Shown one piece after another: positions 29,804 through 38,725 of a stretch of 64,000 nucleotides of DNA. The translations under genes and the position numbers were made by a program. The DNA is taken from NCBI RefSeq assembly GCF_008386635.1, contig NZ_VUOE01000001.1, positions 248,001 to 312,000 on the forward strand. The letters run 5' to 3'. Below the pieces are notes generated by a model. The model had not been told where the DNA came from. It ran no database searches and worked only from the letters and a program-made list of their open reading frames with translations. The stretch is from Maribacter flavus (GTDB lineage: Bacteria > Bacteroidota > Bacteroidia > Flavobacteriales > Flavobacteriaceae). How positions within the stretch are numbered: the first letter of the stretch is position 1; each line of letters begins with the position of its first letter.

Positions 29804-32665
29804 TTAAAAGGGTTCGTCCAATTCCGTATCATCATCCGTCCATTCATCATCTTCTACATCGACGGGTATGTCCTTCAATTCTTCCGGAAGGCCCTTTTTC
29901 GTCCTGATATAAAAATGCTCCACACTTTCCCCATCCACTTTTTTGATAATCCTTCCTCCGGGGGCCCGATCTTTAGGGTTGAAAATCCAACCGTTATATT
30001 TTGCATAGGCCTTCAATGATTTTTTAAATCGGTTGGCACTCCAGCGCTTGGCGTTCGTGGTCTTTTCAAAATTCTCAAAGGCATGCTGTTTACTGACTTC
30101 GATATCCAAATAGAGGTATTCCTCAGATTCGTTTCGCTTCGTACTGAAGAACACATCTGCCCAGCTGTGGAACTGGTCGCCCATCTCCTTTAATAGGTTT
30201 CGCTTCTCCACATTCTCCATGGGCGGGGAAAGCTTTTCATCGCAACTCAGGTAAAACCGCAACGCCTGGGCGAAAAAATTGAGCACGATATTCCATTGCT
30301 TTTCGTCAAAATCCTGAAAGAGATTCTTCTTGCCAAAATCATCCGCAACGGTCCGTGTCTGCTGGTATTCATCGTCCTTGTTATAGTGGTAGTAATCCGA
30401 GAATACCACATATAACAATCGGCGTTCCAAGGAAGGATCCAAATCGTTCGGTGGGTAGTTACTGGCAAAAGCTACCTTGGGCGATTTTGCAAACGGGATG
30501 ATATATCTGAGTCCGTTCTTATTGTTCACGTCCAAATCACCGGTAATGGTATTGTAGAAAAAGCCATAGTCCATATAGGCATGACAGTCATCGATGAGGA
30601 TATAATCCGTATGCTCGGTTACACCGTGGTAGATGAAGTCGTCACTGGTTTTCTTTTTATCCCGACCGTTGATGTAGTGATTGTTCTTTAGAACGTGCTG
30701 GATACTCTTTACAAAGACAGACTTACCCGTACCCCCATGGCTTTCCGCAATGTCCGCAATCTTATGGTCCATGGCATACGGTGCCCAAGGCTTCCCAGGA
30801 TTCTTGTACTTATGCAGCATATAGCCCAGCGTGAAAATCTTGTTGATCAAATGCAGCTTTTGCTCGTAGATTTCATCCTCCGTAAGGTTGGGGCCCGCAA
30901 TATCGAACTTGTGCCTTTTGGCATATTCCTCCGCCTTCAACTGTTCGTGGTTGCCAAAGGCTTCCTCCAAGTCCTTTTTCCAATGGACCCGGCTCGTATT
31001 GATCAGATAATTTAGGAACTGGTTATCGGTCCTTTTAATTTCTATATCCCAGTTTCCGGATTTGTCCTTTTTAATTTCAAAATGGGGATCCTGGAGTCGG
31101 ACTCTATGATCAACAACTTTATCCTCCCACGTAAGACATTGCACCTGATCATATCGGATACGCTCGATACCCTCTTTGGTGACTTTCCAAACTTCGTTCT
31201 GGAAGAAGATATGTTGCGAATGGGCATCGGCATCCGTGAAATCGATTTCCACATACGGAAGGTTGCTCAAGCTGTTCTCGCTCAGCTGTGACGTCTTGTA
31301 AATAACGTCCCGAAGGTTTTCGGGCATCTGGCGCTCTATCAAGAAATTCGTAGCAAAACCTTTTACATCCACAGGCTTTATGACCTTCACAATGCCGTGA
31401 TGCTGCCGGACGAACACATATCCATCCTTGGTATTCTGGTTTTCGTACCTACCAAAACCCTGATGCTGCAGAAAATGATAGGCCCTGGTATTCTTGAAGT
31501 AGTATTTGATGCCGCCATCCGAATAGGATTCCTCCCAAAACTTCATGGGTACGGCCACCTCAATGAGTTTTTTGAATCGGTTATTAAAGCGAAGCTCCTC
31601 CCCTTCCTTGTAATACACTTCCACAAAGTCCTTAAAGTCCTTTCTGGGATTCCCGCGTTTGTCCCTGTATTGTAACAATTGCTTTGGTAACCAAAGTAAA
31701 CGTATGTCCAGGAACTTTAAGCCCACCTTTACGGCCTGATTCATGCCCGTAGCATCCAAATCGGCAATGTAATAGATGGTCTGAACCATCGTCATGAGGA
31801 GCTTGTAATCCGCATAGTCCAAATGTTCGCTCTCGCTATTGAACCAAATGGGGAAGTAGCCAAAGGATTTCAGGTTGAGTCCGTCACTCCCTCCGGAGAC
31901 GATAAAGCAGCTTTCCAAGCGAACGTCCGGCATCTTTTCCGTACTGGCATCCTTGCGCTGCCATTCATCCTCTATGCGTTCCTTGTTCTGCCTGAAGGCG
32001 GTTTTAATGGCATCCAGTCCGTGGATATATTTCTGGGGCTTATCGCCTGCATAGCGAAAACGGTATCCTTTGTCCAGGGAATTGGGCTGATAGATTTTCT
32101 GCCACTTTTCATGGTGAAAGGAGAAGATGGGATATTCCGGAGTCGATTTGGTAATCGTAACCCCGTCCTCCTTAATGTAGGTGTAGCTTGCGAGCAACTT
32201 TAGGTTAAAGGCAAAGCAATCCTTATCCGTCACTTTGGGGCCCAGCACCAACAGGTCCGAAGCCTCGAATTCCTTATACTCGAAAAAATAGGATCCCGGA
32301 ATTTCGCCCTCTTGCCGGTCGCGCCTTTCGATGATGGGCTTGGAGAGCGCCGTAGCGGTAGGAGCACCGGAAACACTAAAACGGGCACCGAGTTCCGCAC
32401 AGGCTTCACCAAAAGTAAGGCCCTCCTCCAGCATACAGACTTCCACCGCATTGCGTTCCTTTCCGTCCCCTCCAAAATCCGTCACATAGTACCAACCATT
32501 TTCTTTCTGACGGATACTGGCGGAAGCTGTTTTCTCATCCCCGCGGGCCTTGAATTTTCTGTGTTTTGTGGAAAGCGCATGCGGCGCTTCCGGATAATAA
32601 GTAGCTATGATATTGAGTCCGCCCTGTGTGGCGTCCATAAGATCCTCTATCTTGACGTAGCTCAT
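29804..32665 (-). CDS. Phage primase-helicase (TOPRIM plus SF3-like ATPase)
   Basis: 953 residues. The N-terminal part contains a zinc-free CHC2-like region and a TOPRIM core: FIVSGGSDGLNLKSFGY (about 268-284) and YYIADLDATGMNQAVKVG (about 312-329). The C-terminal part is a superfamily 3/DUF5906-like helicase with Walker A GGTGKS (644-649), Walker B ILIDDCHAY (about 689-697), sensor-1 KVAFASNYPP (about 737) and arginine finger LERRLLY (about 746-752). Such proteins unwind and prime the phage origin. It is the main replication gene of the prophage, at the head of the longer early operon. Confidence 0.85.
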   Translation of the reverse strand: MSYVKIEDLMDATQGGLNIIATYYPEAPHALSTKHRKFKARGDEKTASASIRQKENGWYYVTDFGGDGKERNAVEVCMLEEGLTFGEACAELGARFSVSGAPTATALSKPIIERRDRQEGEIPGSYFFEYKEFEASDLLVLGPKVTDKDCFAFNLKLLASYTYIKEDGVTITKSTPEYPIFSFHHEKWQKIYQPNSLDKGYRFRYAGDKPQKYIHGLDAIKTAFRQNKERIEDEWQRKDASTEKMPDVRLESCFIVSGGSDGLNLKSFGYFPIWFNSESEHLDYADYKLLMTMVQTIYYIADLDATGMNQAVKVGLKFLDIRLLWLPKQLLQYRDKRGNPRKDFKDFVEVYYKEGEELRFNNRFKKLIEVAVPMKFWEESYSDGGIKYYFKNTRAYHFLQHQGFGRYENQNTKDGYVFVRQHHGIVKVIKPVDVKGFATNFLIERQMPENLRDVIYKTSQLSENSLSNLPYVEIDFTDADAHSQHIFFQNEVWKVTKEGIERIRYDQVQCLTWEDKVVDHRVRLQDPHFEIKKDKSGNWDIEIKRTDNQFLNYLINTSRVHWKKDLEEAFGNHEQLKAEEYAKRHKFDIAGPNLTEDEIYEQKLHLINKIFTLGYMLHKYKNPGKPWAPYAMDHKIADIAESHGGTGKSVFVKSIQHVLKNNHYINGRDKKKTSDDFIYHGVTEHTDYILIDDCHAYMDYGFFYNTITGDLDVNNKNGLRYIIPFAKSPKVAFASNYPPNDLDPSLERRLLYVVFSDYYHYNKDDEYQQTRTVADDFGKKNLFQDFDEKQWNIVLNFFAQALRFYLSCDEKLSPPMENVEKRNLLKEMGDQFHSWADVFFSTKRNESEEYLYLDIEVSKQHAFENFEKTTNAKRWSANRFKKSLKAYAKYNGWIFNPKDRAPGGRIIKKVDGESVEHFYIRTKKGLPEELKDIPVDVEDDEWTDDDTELDEPF

Positions 32666-32668
32666 TGA

Positions 32669-32851
32669 CTAGGAGTTTTCAAGATTAGCCTTCAGTGAAT
32701 CTGAAACCATTAATGACTGTTCCTGGTCTAGTTCCCATTTTGATTCCTCATCGGAAACAAACACTATTGCATCCTTGTAGATTTTTATACTGAGTTTTTC
32801 CCCGTCCTCGTTAATGCAATCAATGCACTGATACTCTTCAAAGGCTTTCAT
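32669..32851 (-). CDS. Hypothetical early phage protein (60 aa)
   Basis: 60 acidic residues with a CINEDGEKLSIKIYKDAIVF beta-like core (about 10-30); no domain recognised. It overlaps the 104-aa gene start by four bases and ends three bases before the primase-helicase. Confidence 0.55.
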   Translation of the reverse strand: MKAFEEYQCIDCINEDGEKLSIKIYKDAIVFVSDEESKWELDQEQSLMVSDSLKANLENS

Positions 32852-33162
32852 TGGTTGTTTTTATTAGTGTTTTCTATATGTGATTCCAGCGTTTCGTTCC
32901 AGAAATCCCTCAATTGGGCTTCCATCAAATGGATGAATTCAAAATTTAATGGACCGGGTTGGTTTGCATTTGCAATTAATGACCTGTGATAGGTGGAAAG
33001 TCCGGCTACAAATGCCTGCTTGGTCTCCCTAAACTGAAGCTCGCTGATATTGGCCTTATCGATGTTAACCAGTTTGCAATACTGGTCGAACATGGATTGC
33101 ACGTTCCACAAATCACTTTGATTTAAGCCTGCCATTATTTCTCTAATTTTTCGCCAGTCCAT
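32848..33162 (-). CDS. Hypothetical early phage protein (104 aa)
   Basis: 104 mostly helical residues, no membrane segment, no recognised motif. Coupled to both neighbours by overlaps (27 bases upstream, four downstream), so part of the early operon. Confidence 0.55.
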   Translation of the reverse strand: MDWRKIREIMAGLNQSDLWNVQSMFDQYCKLVNIDKANISELQFRETKQAFVAGLSTYHRSLIANANQPGPLNFEFIHLMEAQLRDFWNETLESHIENTNKNNQ

Positions 33163-33356
33163 GGATTATAGGAAATCGCTACTTTCATATAACTCTTCTT
33201 TTTTTGGAATTCACCGTTTTTGTTTTTCTTTCGGTACTCAAACTCCATGACATACTTTTTTTCTACTTTCCCATTACCAGGAAAGGTGAACATAGTTGGA
33301 AAGTTTCCCTCTGGGTCTCCTAACTTTTTCCTTATTTCTTCTACAATCTCATCCAT
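33135..33356 (-). CDS. Hypothetical early phage protein (73 aa)
   Basis: 73 basic residues, rich in Lys, with an N-terminal helix and a beta-rich remainder. Overlaps the 48-aa gene by eight bases. Possibly nucleic-acid binding; no family recognised. Confidence 0.5.
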   Translation of the reverse strand: MDEIVEEIRKKLGDPEGNFPTMFTFPGNGKVEKKYVMEFEYRKKNKNGEFQKKKSYMKVAISYNPWTGEKLEK

Positions 33357-33495
33357 TGCTCTTGTTCTTATAGTGTTTAAGTTCCTTTGTAGAAAGTATT
33401 AACTCCCTGATACTATTCACCATCCCCGCAAAGGCATAGCCACCTGCAGACCAAAGGGCCATGCGTATCAACATATCTATTATAGTTTCTGTCAT
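33349..33495 (-). CDS. Small membrane protein (48 aa), early operon
   Basis: ATG at 33495 (MTETIIDMLIRMALWSAGGY) after an AT-rich leader is preferred to the longer frame from 33534, which begins inside a hairpin. One amphipathic or membrane helix (about 5-30) and a basic C-terminus. Function unknown. Confidence 0.5.
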   Translation of the reverse strand: MTETIIDMLIRMALWSAGGYAFAGMVNSIRELILSTKELKHYKNKSNG

Positions 33496-33510
33496 AATCG
33501 TTTTATTTGA

Positions 33511-33533
33511 TGCCCTGCCGGGGGGACAGGGCA
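33511..33533 (-). terminator. Hairpin TGCCCTG/CAGGGCA between regulator and early genes
   Basis: A 7-bp stem with a nine-base G-rich loop, about 15 bases before the start at 33495. It may act as an attenuator in the leader. Confidence 0.4.
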
Positions 33534-33581
33534 CTGATCAAATAGTTAGCCGGCGTGTGCTCCAGCATATCCAGGACTTTC

Positions 33582-34142
33582 CTAGATAAGGTTAAGGCGT
33601 TGGCCTATTATTGTTGATTCCTGCTTGGTCTGTACGCCAAGCTTGTTATACAATCGTTTTTTAAGTAGATGGAAAGAGCCAAGCGGTAGGTTCATTTCAT
33701 TGGCTATGACATCATTGGTACTGTTTGTGGCCAGCAGCTGTACTAGGGTGACATCCTGATGGTCCAATACGTTCCCGTTGTAGGAAACCTGCTTGCAGAG
33801 TACACCTTCATGAGCGCACTTTCCACGTAGTGGGCATGGCCACCATTCACCCTGTTGGGCACCTTCCGTTGTGAGATCGGCCGTATAGTCCAATCCCCCA
33901 AAACGACATTTCACAAATTGCTCCAACCGCTTGAATTCGCTATTGGGAAACATGTCCAAAAGAAGCATTTTAACGTCCGGCTCCTTTTCGATTTCATCCC
34001 TAAGGATTTGCATATGTGCAAATGAAAGTTGTGTGAAATCGATGACCGTACCTGAAGTGATGGCCTTTAACTGTTCCCCATCCTGAAAGAACTCCACATC
34101 GTTGCTGAGAATCCCAGGCAATAAGTTGCTTTGCTTACCCAT
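33582..34142 (-). CDS. LuxR-type HTH phage regulator with Cys cluster
   Basis: 186 residues. The C-terminal ~60 (VTLVQLLATNSTNDVIANEM, then LPLGSFHLLKKRLYNKLGV) form a GerE/LuxR-type helix-turn-helix. The central region has CPLRGKC followed by C at about 107 and 111, possibly a zinc site. Regulators of this type occur near the immunity region of Bacteroidota prophages. It could be the activator acting on the ATGTTAC boxes, but there is no direct evidence. Confidence 0.6.
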   Translation of the reverse strand: MGKQSNLLPGILSNDVEFFQDGEQLKAITSGTVIDFTQLSFAHMQILRDEIEKEPDVKMLLLDMFPNSEFKRLEQFVKCRFGGLDYTADLTTEGAQQGEWWPCPLRGKCAHEGVLCKQVSYNGNVLDHQDVTLVQLLATNSTNDVIANEMNLPLGSFHLLKKRLYNKLGVQTKQESTIIGQRLNLI

Positions 34143-34151
34143 AATTTTGAT

Positions 34152-34421
34152 TTAGTTGTTACTTATTAATTCGGCGACCCTGTCTTTGGCCGCTTTATTT
34201 TCAGATGCGATCTCTGCCAAGACCTCTAGCACCTTCCAATCTGTTTGTACCCCCGACTTTACATTTCTGATATACCCATTGGACACTTCCAGCGATTGAT
34301 TCAATAGCCGCTTTTTGCACTCCTTTACATATCCATACCGCAAATGTTCATCGAGAAAATCGAGCACATCCTTATGCGAATGCATATTCTCATCGGTCGA
34401 TTTTTTAAGTATATTTGTCAA
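34152..34421 (-). CDS. Cro-like small HTH protein
   Basis: The frame opens with TTG at 34421 (89 aa); an in-frame ATG at 34385 (77 aa, MHSHKDVLDF) may be the true start. The C-terminal half has YIRNVKSGVQTDWKVLEVLAEI, resembling the recognition helix and core of small HTH proteins. It is divergent from the repressor gene across the operators, the usual Cro position. Confidence 0.5.
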   Translation of the reverse strand: MTNILKKSTDENMHSHKDVLDFLDEHLRYGYVKECKKRLLNQSLEVSNGYIRNVKSGVQTDWKVLEVLAEIASENKAAKDRVAELISNN

Positions 34422-34431
34422 GGTTTGTATT

Positions 34432-34492
34432 TATTTGTCAACAAATATATCCTAATCTGTCTATTATAAACAAATAAAATATTCTTATTTGT
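34432..34492. promoter_or_regulatory. Operators of the prophage immunity region
   Basis: Two inverted repeats lie between the divergent regulator genes: TATTTGT-CA-ACAAATA (34432-34447) and ACAAATAA-aatattc-TTATTTGT (34470-34492). The second continues as CTAAT, giving the half-site TTGTCTAAT shared with the operator at 3646-3662. They are likely binding sites of the repressor and the Cro-like protein. Confidence 0.55.
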
Positions 34493-34514
34493 CTAATTTA
34501 TAATTATTCTAAAT

Positions 34515-34838
34515 ATGGATTTTGGCGCAAGAATGAAGCTCTTACTCGCGGACGAAGGCCTATCTCAAAAGGAATTTGCAGAAAAGGTGAACATGAATTA
34601 CGCCCATGCCAATAAGTTCTTTACAGGCCGTACGCCGAACATGGAATTCATATCCAAGGTGCTAGAAATTTTCCCGGACGTTAATTTGAAATGGTTGCTT
34701 TTTGCACAGGGCGAACGCACGGACCAGCACGTGTTACACGAAGCGAATGGCACCTACAAACGCGCCGATGCCATGAAATACGTCAACCAAATAGAGGAAA
34801 AACTCAATGAATTGAAGCGTTTTTTGGCACAAAATTGA
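34515..34838 (+). CDS. Prophage repressor, Xre-type HTH
   Basis: 107 residues with a clear N-terminal Xre/HTH_3 domain (about 5-60: MKLLLADEGLSQKEFAEKVN, NYAHANKFFTGR), a CI-like DVNLKWLLFAQGE segment and a C-terminal coiled coil (about 85-105) for oligomerisation. There is no LexA/S24 peptidase domain, so induction would differ from lambda CI. It is the only rightward gene at this end, divergent from the early operon, next to the right attachment site. Confidence 0.75.
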   Translation: MDFGARMKLLLADEGLSQKEFAEKVNMNYAHANKFFTGRTPNMEFISKVLEIFPDVNLKWLLFAQGERTDQHVLHEANGTYKRADAMKYVNQIEEKLNELKRFLAQN

Positions 34839-34888
34839 CACAGAAAACTGCCATTAATACTGATTACTAACCGTTTACATCTTGTGAA

Positions 34889-34908
34889 GAATCCCTGCCG
34901 AGGTCACT
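34889..34908 (+). other. Probable attR: 3' end of a tRNA(Arg) copy
   Basis: GAATCCCTGCCGAGGTCACT closely resembles the 3' end of Bacteroidota tRNA(Arg) as I remember it (CCTGCCGAGGTCACT), but no tRNA body precedes it and there is one extra C. A strong terminator follows 23 bases later, as after a tRNA gene. This fits integration into the 3' end of a tRNA, with the intact gene and the integrase beyond the left window edge. Confidence 0.5.
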
Positions 34909-34931
34909 GGGAGAAAACTCCAAACAAAAGG

Positions 34932-34965
34932 AAAACCTTGCAAAATCTATGATTTGCAAGGTTTT
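34932..34965 (+). terminator. Strong terminator after the attR-like sequence
   Basis: AAAACCTTGCAAA / TTTGCAAGGTTTT, a 13-bp stem with an eight-base loop, then GTCGTTTTT. Probably the original terminator of the tRNA gene. Confidence 0.7.
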
Positions 34966-34980
34966 GTCGTTTTTGGACCA

Positions 34981-35240
34981 TCATTTTAATTGATTTGATT
35001 TGGTTTCATTCGTCAACAAATTGGTCTAAAAGTTTTTAATATAAAATTGAAGCTACTGAAATATGATGATAGATGGAATTGATTTAAATCTGTAGAGGTC
35101 ACGATTCATTCGACAAGCATGTAAATCCTATAACTGTTTTTTGCGTTTTCAATATCGAATTTTCTTTATGAAGTTTTAAGTAAAAAATTCTAATAAAAGC
35201 ATGTGCAAAGTCATTTGGGCTTTCTATTTTTTTAAACTAA
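34981..35240. other. AT-rich intergenic stretch, nothing recognised
   Basis: Chromosomal sequence between the prophage end and yceI without supportable genes, repeats or RNA signals. Confidence 0.6.
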
Positions 35241-35278
35241 AAAATCAACCAAAAGCTATATATCCTTTGGTTGATTTT
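35241..35278. terminator. Terminator downstream of yceI
   Basis: AAAATCAACCAAA / TTTGGTTGATTTT, a 13-bp stem with a T-rich flank on both strands, about 80 bases after the yceI stop. Confidence 0.65.
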
Positions 35279-35359
35279 TACATTGTTTAAGAATTACCGG
35301 TATTTATAGTCATCAAAGAAGGTACACCTTCACAATGACTTTAATATAACCAACGGTAA

Positions 35360-35881
35360 TTAAGCTTGCTTGATAAACTGGGCATCGATGACCATTTTTA
35401 CTTGATCTGACACTACCACATTCCCTGCTTCCGTTACAGCACTCCAAGTTAGATTGAAATCCTTTCTATTGATACTTCCCCTAATTTCAAAACCAGCTTT
35501 TGTCTGACCATAAGGGTCTACTGCAATACCGTTAAAATCTACATCCAGTACAACTTCCTTTGTTACATCACGTATGGTCAAATCACCAATAATTTTATCC
35601 TTGGCGAAAGACTTGGAGATAAATGTCATTTTTGGATATTCGTCCGCTTTAAAAAAGTCATCGGACATAAGGTGGCCATCCCTATCCTTATTTTTAGTAT
35701 TTATCGAGTCTATGCCGATTTCTACCGATAAGGTAGCATTTTCAAATTCGTCATTCTCAGTTTCTATAGTAGCATCAAATTTTTCAAAATGCCCGGTAAC
35801 CGTAGAAATCATCATATGTTTTACCTTAAAACTTACTTCTGAATGTGCAGGGTCTATTACCCATTTACTTATTTTTTCCAT
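35360..35881 (-). CDS. yceI: YceI family protein
   Basis: 173 residues, the usual YceI length without a signal peptide. The family pattern is clear: WVIDPAHSEVSFKVKHMMIS at the N-terminus, SVEIGIDSINTKNKDRDGHL in the middle, and FEIRGSINRKDFNLTW near 135. YceI proteins are lipocalin-like beta barrels that bind isoprenoid-type lipids and often respond to stress. A perfect palindrome in its promoter suggests control by a MarR-type regulator (inference). Confidence 0.85.
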   Translation of the reverse strand: MEKISKWVIDPAHSEVSFKVKHMMISTVTGHFEKFDATIETENDEFENATLSVEIGIDSINTKNKDRDGHLMSDDFFKADEYPKMTFISKSFAKDKIIGDLTIRDVTKEVVLDVDFNGIAVDPYGQTKAGFEIRGSINRKDFNLTWSAVTEAGNVVVSDQVKMVIDAQFIKQA

Positions 35882-35929
35882 TACAATTGATAATTGATTA
35901 AAAAATACATTAATTAACGTCTATACAAC

Positions 35930-35948
35930 ATTTGTATATACAAATATA
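35930..35948 (-). promoter_or_regulatory. Palindromic operator and -7 element before yceI
   Basis: ATTTGTATATACAAAT (35930-35945) is a perfect 16-base palindrome. On the minus strand TATATTTG, an exact TAnnTTTG match, occupies 35948-35941 and overlaps it. A repressor bound here would block the promoter; the site looks like a MarR/PadR-type operator. Confidence 0.5.
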
Positions 35949-36474
35949 AAAGATGAATTCTTAATTTTGATCAATGAAAACCCAACTTTTTGTTAAAGTT
36001 GATAAATATGAATCCTGACCTTACCCGGTATCCCAACTAAATAGAAGGTGTTTTTTTTGGCAATGTACCTCATAAGTAAATTGCAAAATGATAGAATATC
36101 AATAAAAACTGAATTCTTTATTTAAGACTACTCATTATATAAAAATCCAATTACATAATACGAACTTACCGTTTTACCTATCCTACGATTTCTTCTTCCC
36201 ATTTAATCTATGGGAAATGGAACATTTCTTAGATAAGTAAAAAGAAAGCTAGTTTATGTTATACTTGGGAAAATGGATTGCATAGAATTTCCAATAAAGC
36301 TAAACGTCCCCTAACATAGACATTACGAATATTTAACAATAAATTTTACATGCGACCCGAAATTCAGCCATGTATATATTACTCCTGACAACTTAAAAAA
36401 ATTCATTATGACTTTGGACAACATCCTATCTTCAAAATCATAAATTCTTGGTTATCGTTAAATACAAAATTTAA
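35949..36474. other. AT-rich intergenic stretch, nothing recognised
   Basis: About 530 bases without a supportable gene on either strand. No hairpin or repeat stands out. Confidence 0.55.
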
Positions 36475-36915
36475 CTAATACGTTAGCGTATTATAGCCTA
36501 GTGCTTGAAGTTGAAGCATTCTTACGGAAGCGGTTGGAGTGATGTCCAAACCGTCAAAAAGGGTTTCTGCTTCCACACCCAGTTTTTCCATGGCAACACT
36601 ACATACACTCACCTTTATCTTTCCCTTGTACTTTTCAAAAAAGGTCTCCAACTCTGACCCCTTTGTAAGTGCTTTGACCACCATACCTTTTACCACAATT
36701 TCATATTCCTCAATTTCCAATCCGTTTTCAATCAAAAGGTCATACATGCCAAATACCCCCTTAAAGTGCCTTTCAGTTGTAAGTATAAAACCGTATTTGG
36801 GTGTTGTTTGTAAATCCGCCACGGTCTGTTGATCCAATTTCTTTTGGGCTTTTACTTGAGGAGTGCCTGCAAAAAACAAAAAAGCAATGATTAGGGTTGT
36901 AGATACTGATTTCAT
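36475..36915 (-). CDS. Periplasmic DsrE/DsrF-like protein
   Basis: The start at 36915 (MKSVSTTLII) gives a standard signal peptide (about 1-23); a longer frame from 36933 adds six residues. The mature part has the DsrE-like alternating beta/alpha pattern with VKVSVCSVAMEKLGV-type core (one letter differs: KIKVSVCSVAMEKLGV, about 98-113), in which the conserved Cys aligns with the DsrE/DsrF active cysteine. Its role is unknown; exported DsrE-like proteins are common in flavobacteria. Confidence 0.65.
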   Translation of the reverse strand: MKSVSTTLIIAFLFFAGTPQVKAQKKLDQQTVADLQTTPKYGFILTTERHFKGVFGMYDLLIENGLEIEEYEIVVKGMVVKALTKGSELETFFEKYKGKIKVSVCSVAMEKLGVEAETLFDGLDITPTASVRMLQLQALGYNTLTY

Positions 36916-37017
36916 AAAAGTAGATCTTAGCATTTATTATTCCTTTAAAAATACTACGAATTTAATTCTGATAATATGTATTTTGTCATAGTTGAGAAAT
37001 TAATCCAAGATAAAAAA

Positions 37018-37037
37018 GCCAGGCTCAGGAGCCTGGC
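37018..37037 (-). terminator. Terminator of the arabinose operon
   Basis: On the minus strand GCCAGGC-tcctga-GCCTGGC followed by six T. It lies about 45 bases after the symporter stop. Confidence 0.8.
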
Positions 37038-37082
37038 ATAATTCTACCATTCTTATTTCAAACAAAGTCAAGTAATTATAAT

Positions 37083-38702
37083 TTACTTTCCATTGAAAAA
37101 TATCATAACACCAACAACTACTGCTAATACCAATATGGAGATAACAACGTCCTTCCAATTGTAACTATTTTTATTTTTACTTTTTTCTTCTGCGCTAATG
37201 GTTCCAAAGGTTAAGTTGGCCACTTTCTCTGCAGATGGTGCCGGAGCAAAAAGACTGGTCACCACCGCAAAAACCACACATACCAAAAAGAACCAAGCTC
37301 CAAAGGTCAAAAAGTTCATACTGCCCATTTCGTACAAAAATCCATCCGGATCCAAATCCCCCTTTATCAATTCCAAAACAATTCGGATGGCAGCAACGAT
37401 AATACCCATAATCAATGTAGCAAAAGCTCCCAATCCATTGATGCGCTTGTGGAAAATACCTAAAAGGAACACGGCGGTTATCGGTGGCGCAATATAGGAC
37501 TGTACACTCTGTAAATACTCATAAAGCACTCCCGAAATATTGGCCATGATAGGAATCCAGATAATGCCGATGATTACCACTACCACAGTCGCCAACTGAC
37601 CTGTACGCACCAATTTCTTTTCTGGGGTATTGGGCCTAAGCTTTTTGTAAATATCAACAGTAAACAGTGTGGAAACGGAGTTGAAAACCGAGGCCAAGGA
37701 ACTCATCAAGGCCGCTAATAGACCGGCAGCTACCAGACCACGCAACCCGGATGGCAACACATTGCTCATCAATACGGGAAATGCTTCATCCGGAGAATCC
37801 CAATGCAATTCGCCTCTCATTTTTAGGGCCAAGGCAATAACCCCAGGAATCAAAAAGAGAAACACAGGCATCAATTTCATAACCGCGCCAAAAATGGTAC
37901 CTCTCCTACCCTCTTTGATATTTTTGGCCGTCAGGGCCCTTTGTACGATGTACTGGTCAGTACACCAATACCAAATTCCAACGATGGTACTAGAAATCAC
38001 GAGTGACGGCCAAGGAAAATCCGGGTCACTAGGTGGTCGCCACATATTCAAATACTCTGGCTTTACAGTTTCCACCAGACTACCCCAACCTCCAACTTTT
38101 TCCAATCCGAGATAGGTAAGTACTGCGGCTCCCAAAACAAGGAGTACGGCCTGTAAGGTTTCCGTATACACTACGGCTCGCATACCCCCTAACACGGTGT
38201 AAATACCTGTTAATATTACGGTGGCGATGGCACCCGTCCAAAAGTCGATGCCCAATAGGGCGGAAACGACTACCCCACCAGCATAAATAGTAACGGATAT
38301 TTTCGTCAGCACATAGGCAACAATCGAAAAGATGGACAATACCCAACGGGACCGGGCGTCAAATCTCTTTTCCAAGAATTCTGGCATGGTAAACACACCA
38401 CTACGGGCATAAAAGGGGAGAAAAACCCAACCTAAAATGAGGACGATCCAAGCGTGGATTTCGTAAATCAACATGGGAAGCTTATCGCTGGCCCCAGCTC
38501 CTGCAAGTCCTACCACGTGCTCCGAACCGATATTGGAAGCGAAAATGGAAGCCCCTACTACGAACCAACCTACATTCCTTCCTGCCAAAAAATAATCTTC
38601 AGTATTGTCCTCTTTCTTTCGAATAACCCAAACGGCAATACTGAGTAGAATTAAAAAATAAAATACAATGGCTACCCAGTCAAAAGTGTCAAGTGTTTGC
38701 AT
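37083..38702 (-). CDS. Sodium/sugar symporter (SSS family), probably for arabinose
   Basis: 539 residues with about 14 predicted membrane helices and the SSS/SGLT signature: DYFLAGRNVGWFVVGASIFA (about 36-55), SNIGSEHVVGLAGAGA and YTETLQAVLLVLG. It takes up a sugar with sodium at the inner membrane. It is the last gene of the arabinose operon, after araA and the epimerase, so L-arabinose or an arabino-oligosaccharide is the likely substrate. Confidence 0.85.
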   Translation of the reverse strand: MQTLDTFDWVAIVFYFLILLSIAVWVIRKKEDNTEDYFLAGRNVGWFVVGASIFASNIGSEHVVGLAGAGASDKLPMLIYEIHAWIVLILGWVFLPFYARSGVFTMPEFLEKRFDARSRWVLSIFSIVAYVLTKISVTIYAGGVVVSALLGIDFWTGAIATVILTGIYTVLGGMRAVVYTETLQAVLLVLGAAVLTYLGLEKVGGWGSLVETVKPEYLNMWRPPSDPDFPWPSLVISSTIVGIWYWCTDQYIVQRALTAKNIKEGRRGTIFGAVMKLMPVFLFLIPGVIALALKMRGELHWDSPDEAFPVLMSNVLPSGLRGLVAAGLLAALMSSLASVFNSVSTLFTVDIYKKLRPNTPEKKLVRTGQLATVVVVIIGIIWIPIMANISGVLYEYLQSVQSYIAPPITAVFLLGIFHKRINGLGAFATLIMGIIVAAIRIVLELIKGDLDPDGFLYEMGSMNFLTFGAWFFLVCVVFAVVTSLFAPAPSAEKVANLTFGTISAEEKSKNKNSYNWKDVVISILVLAVVVGVMIFFNGK

Positions 38703-38725
38703 AATTAATTGGTTTAGTTGTGCCG

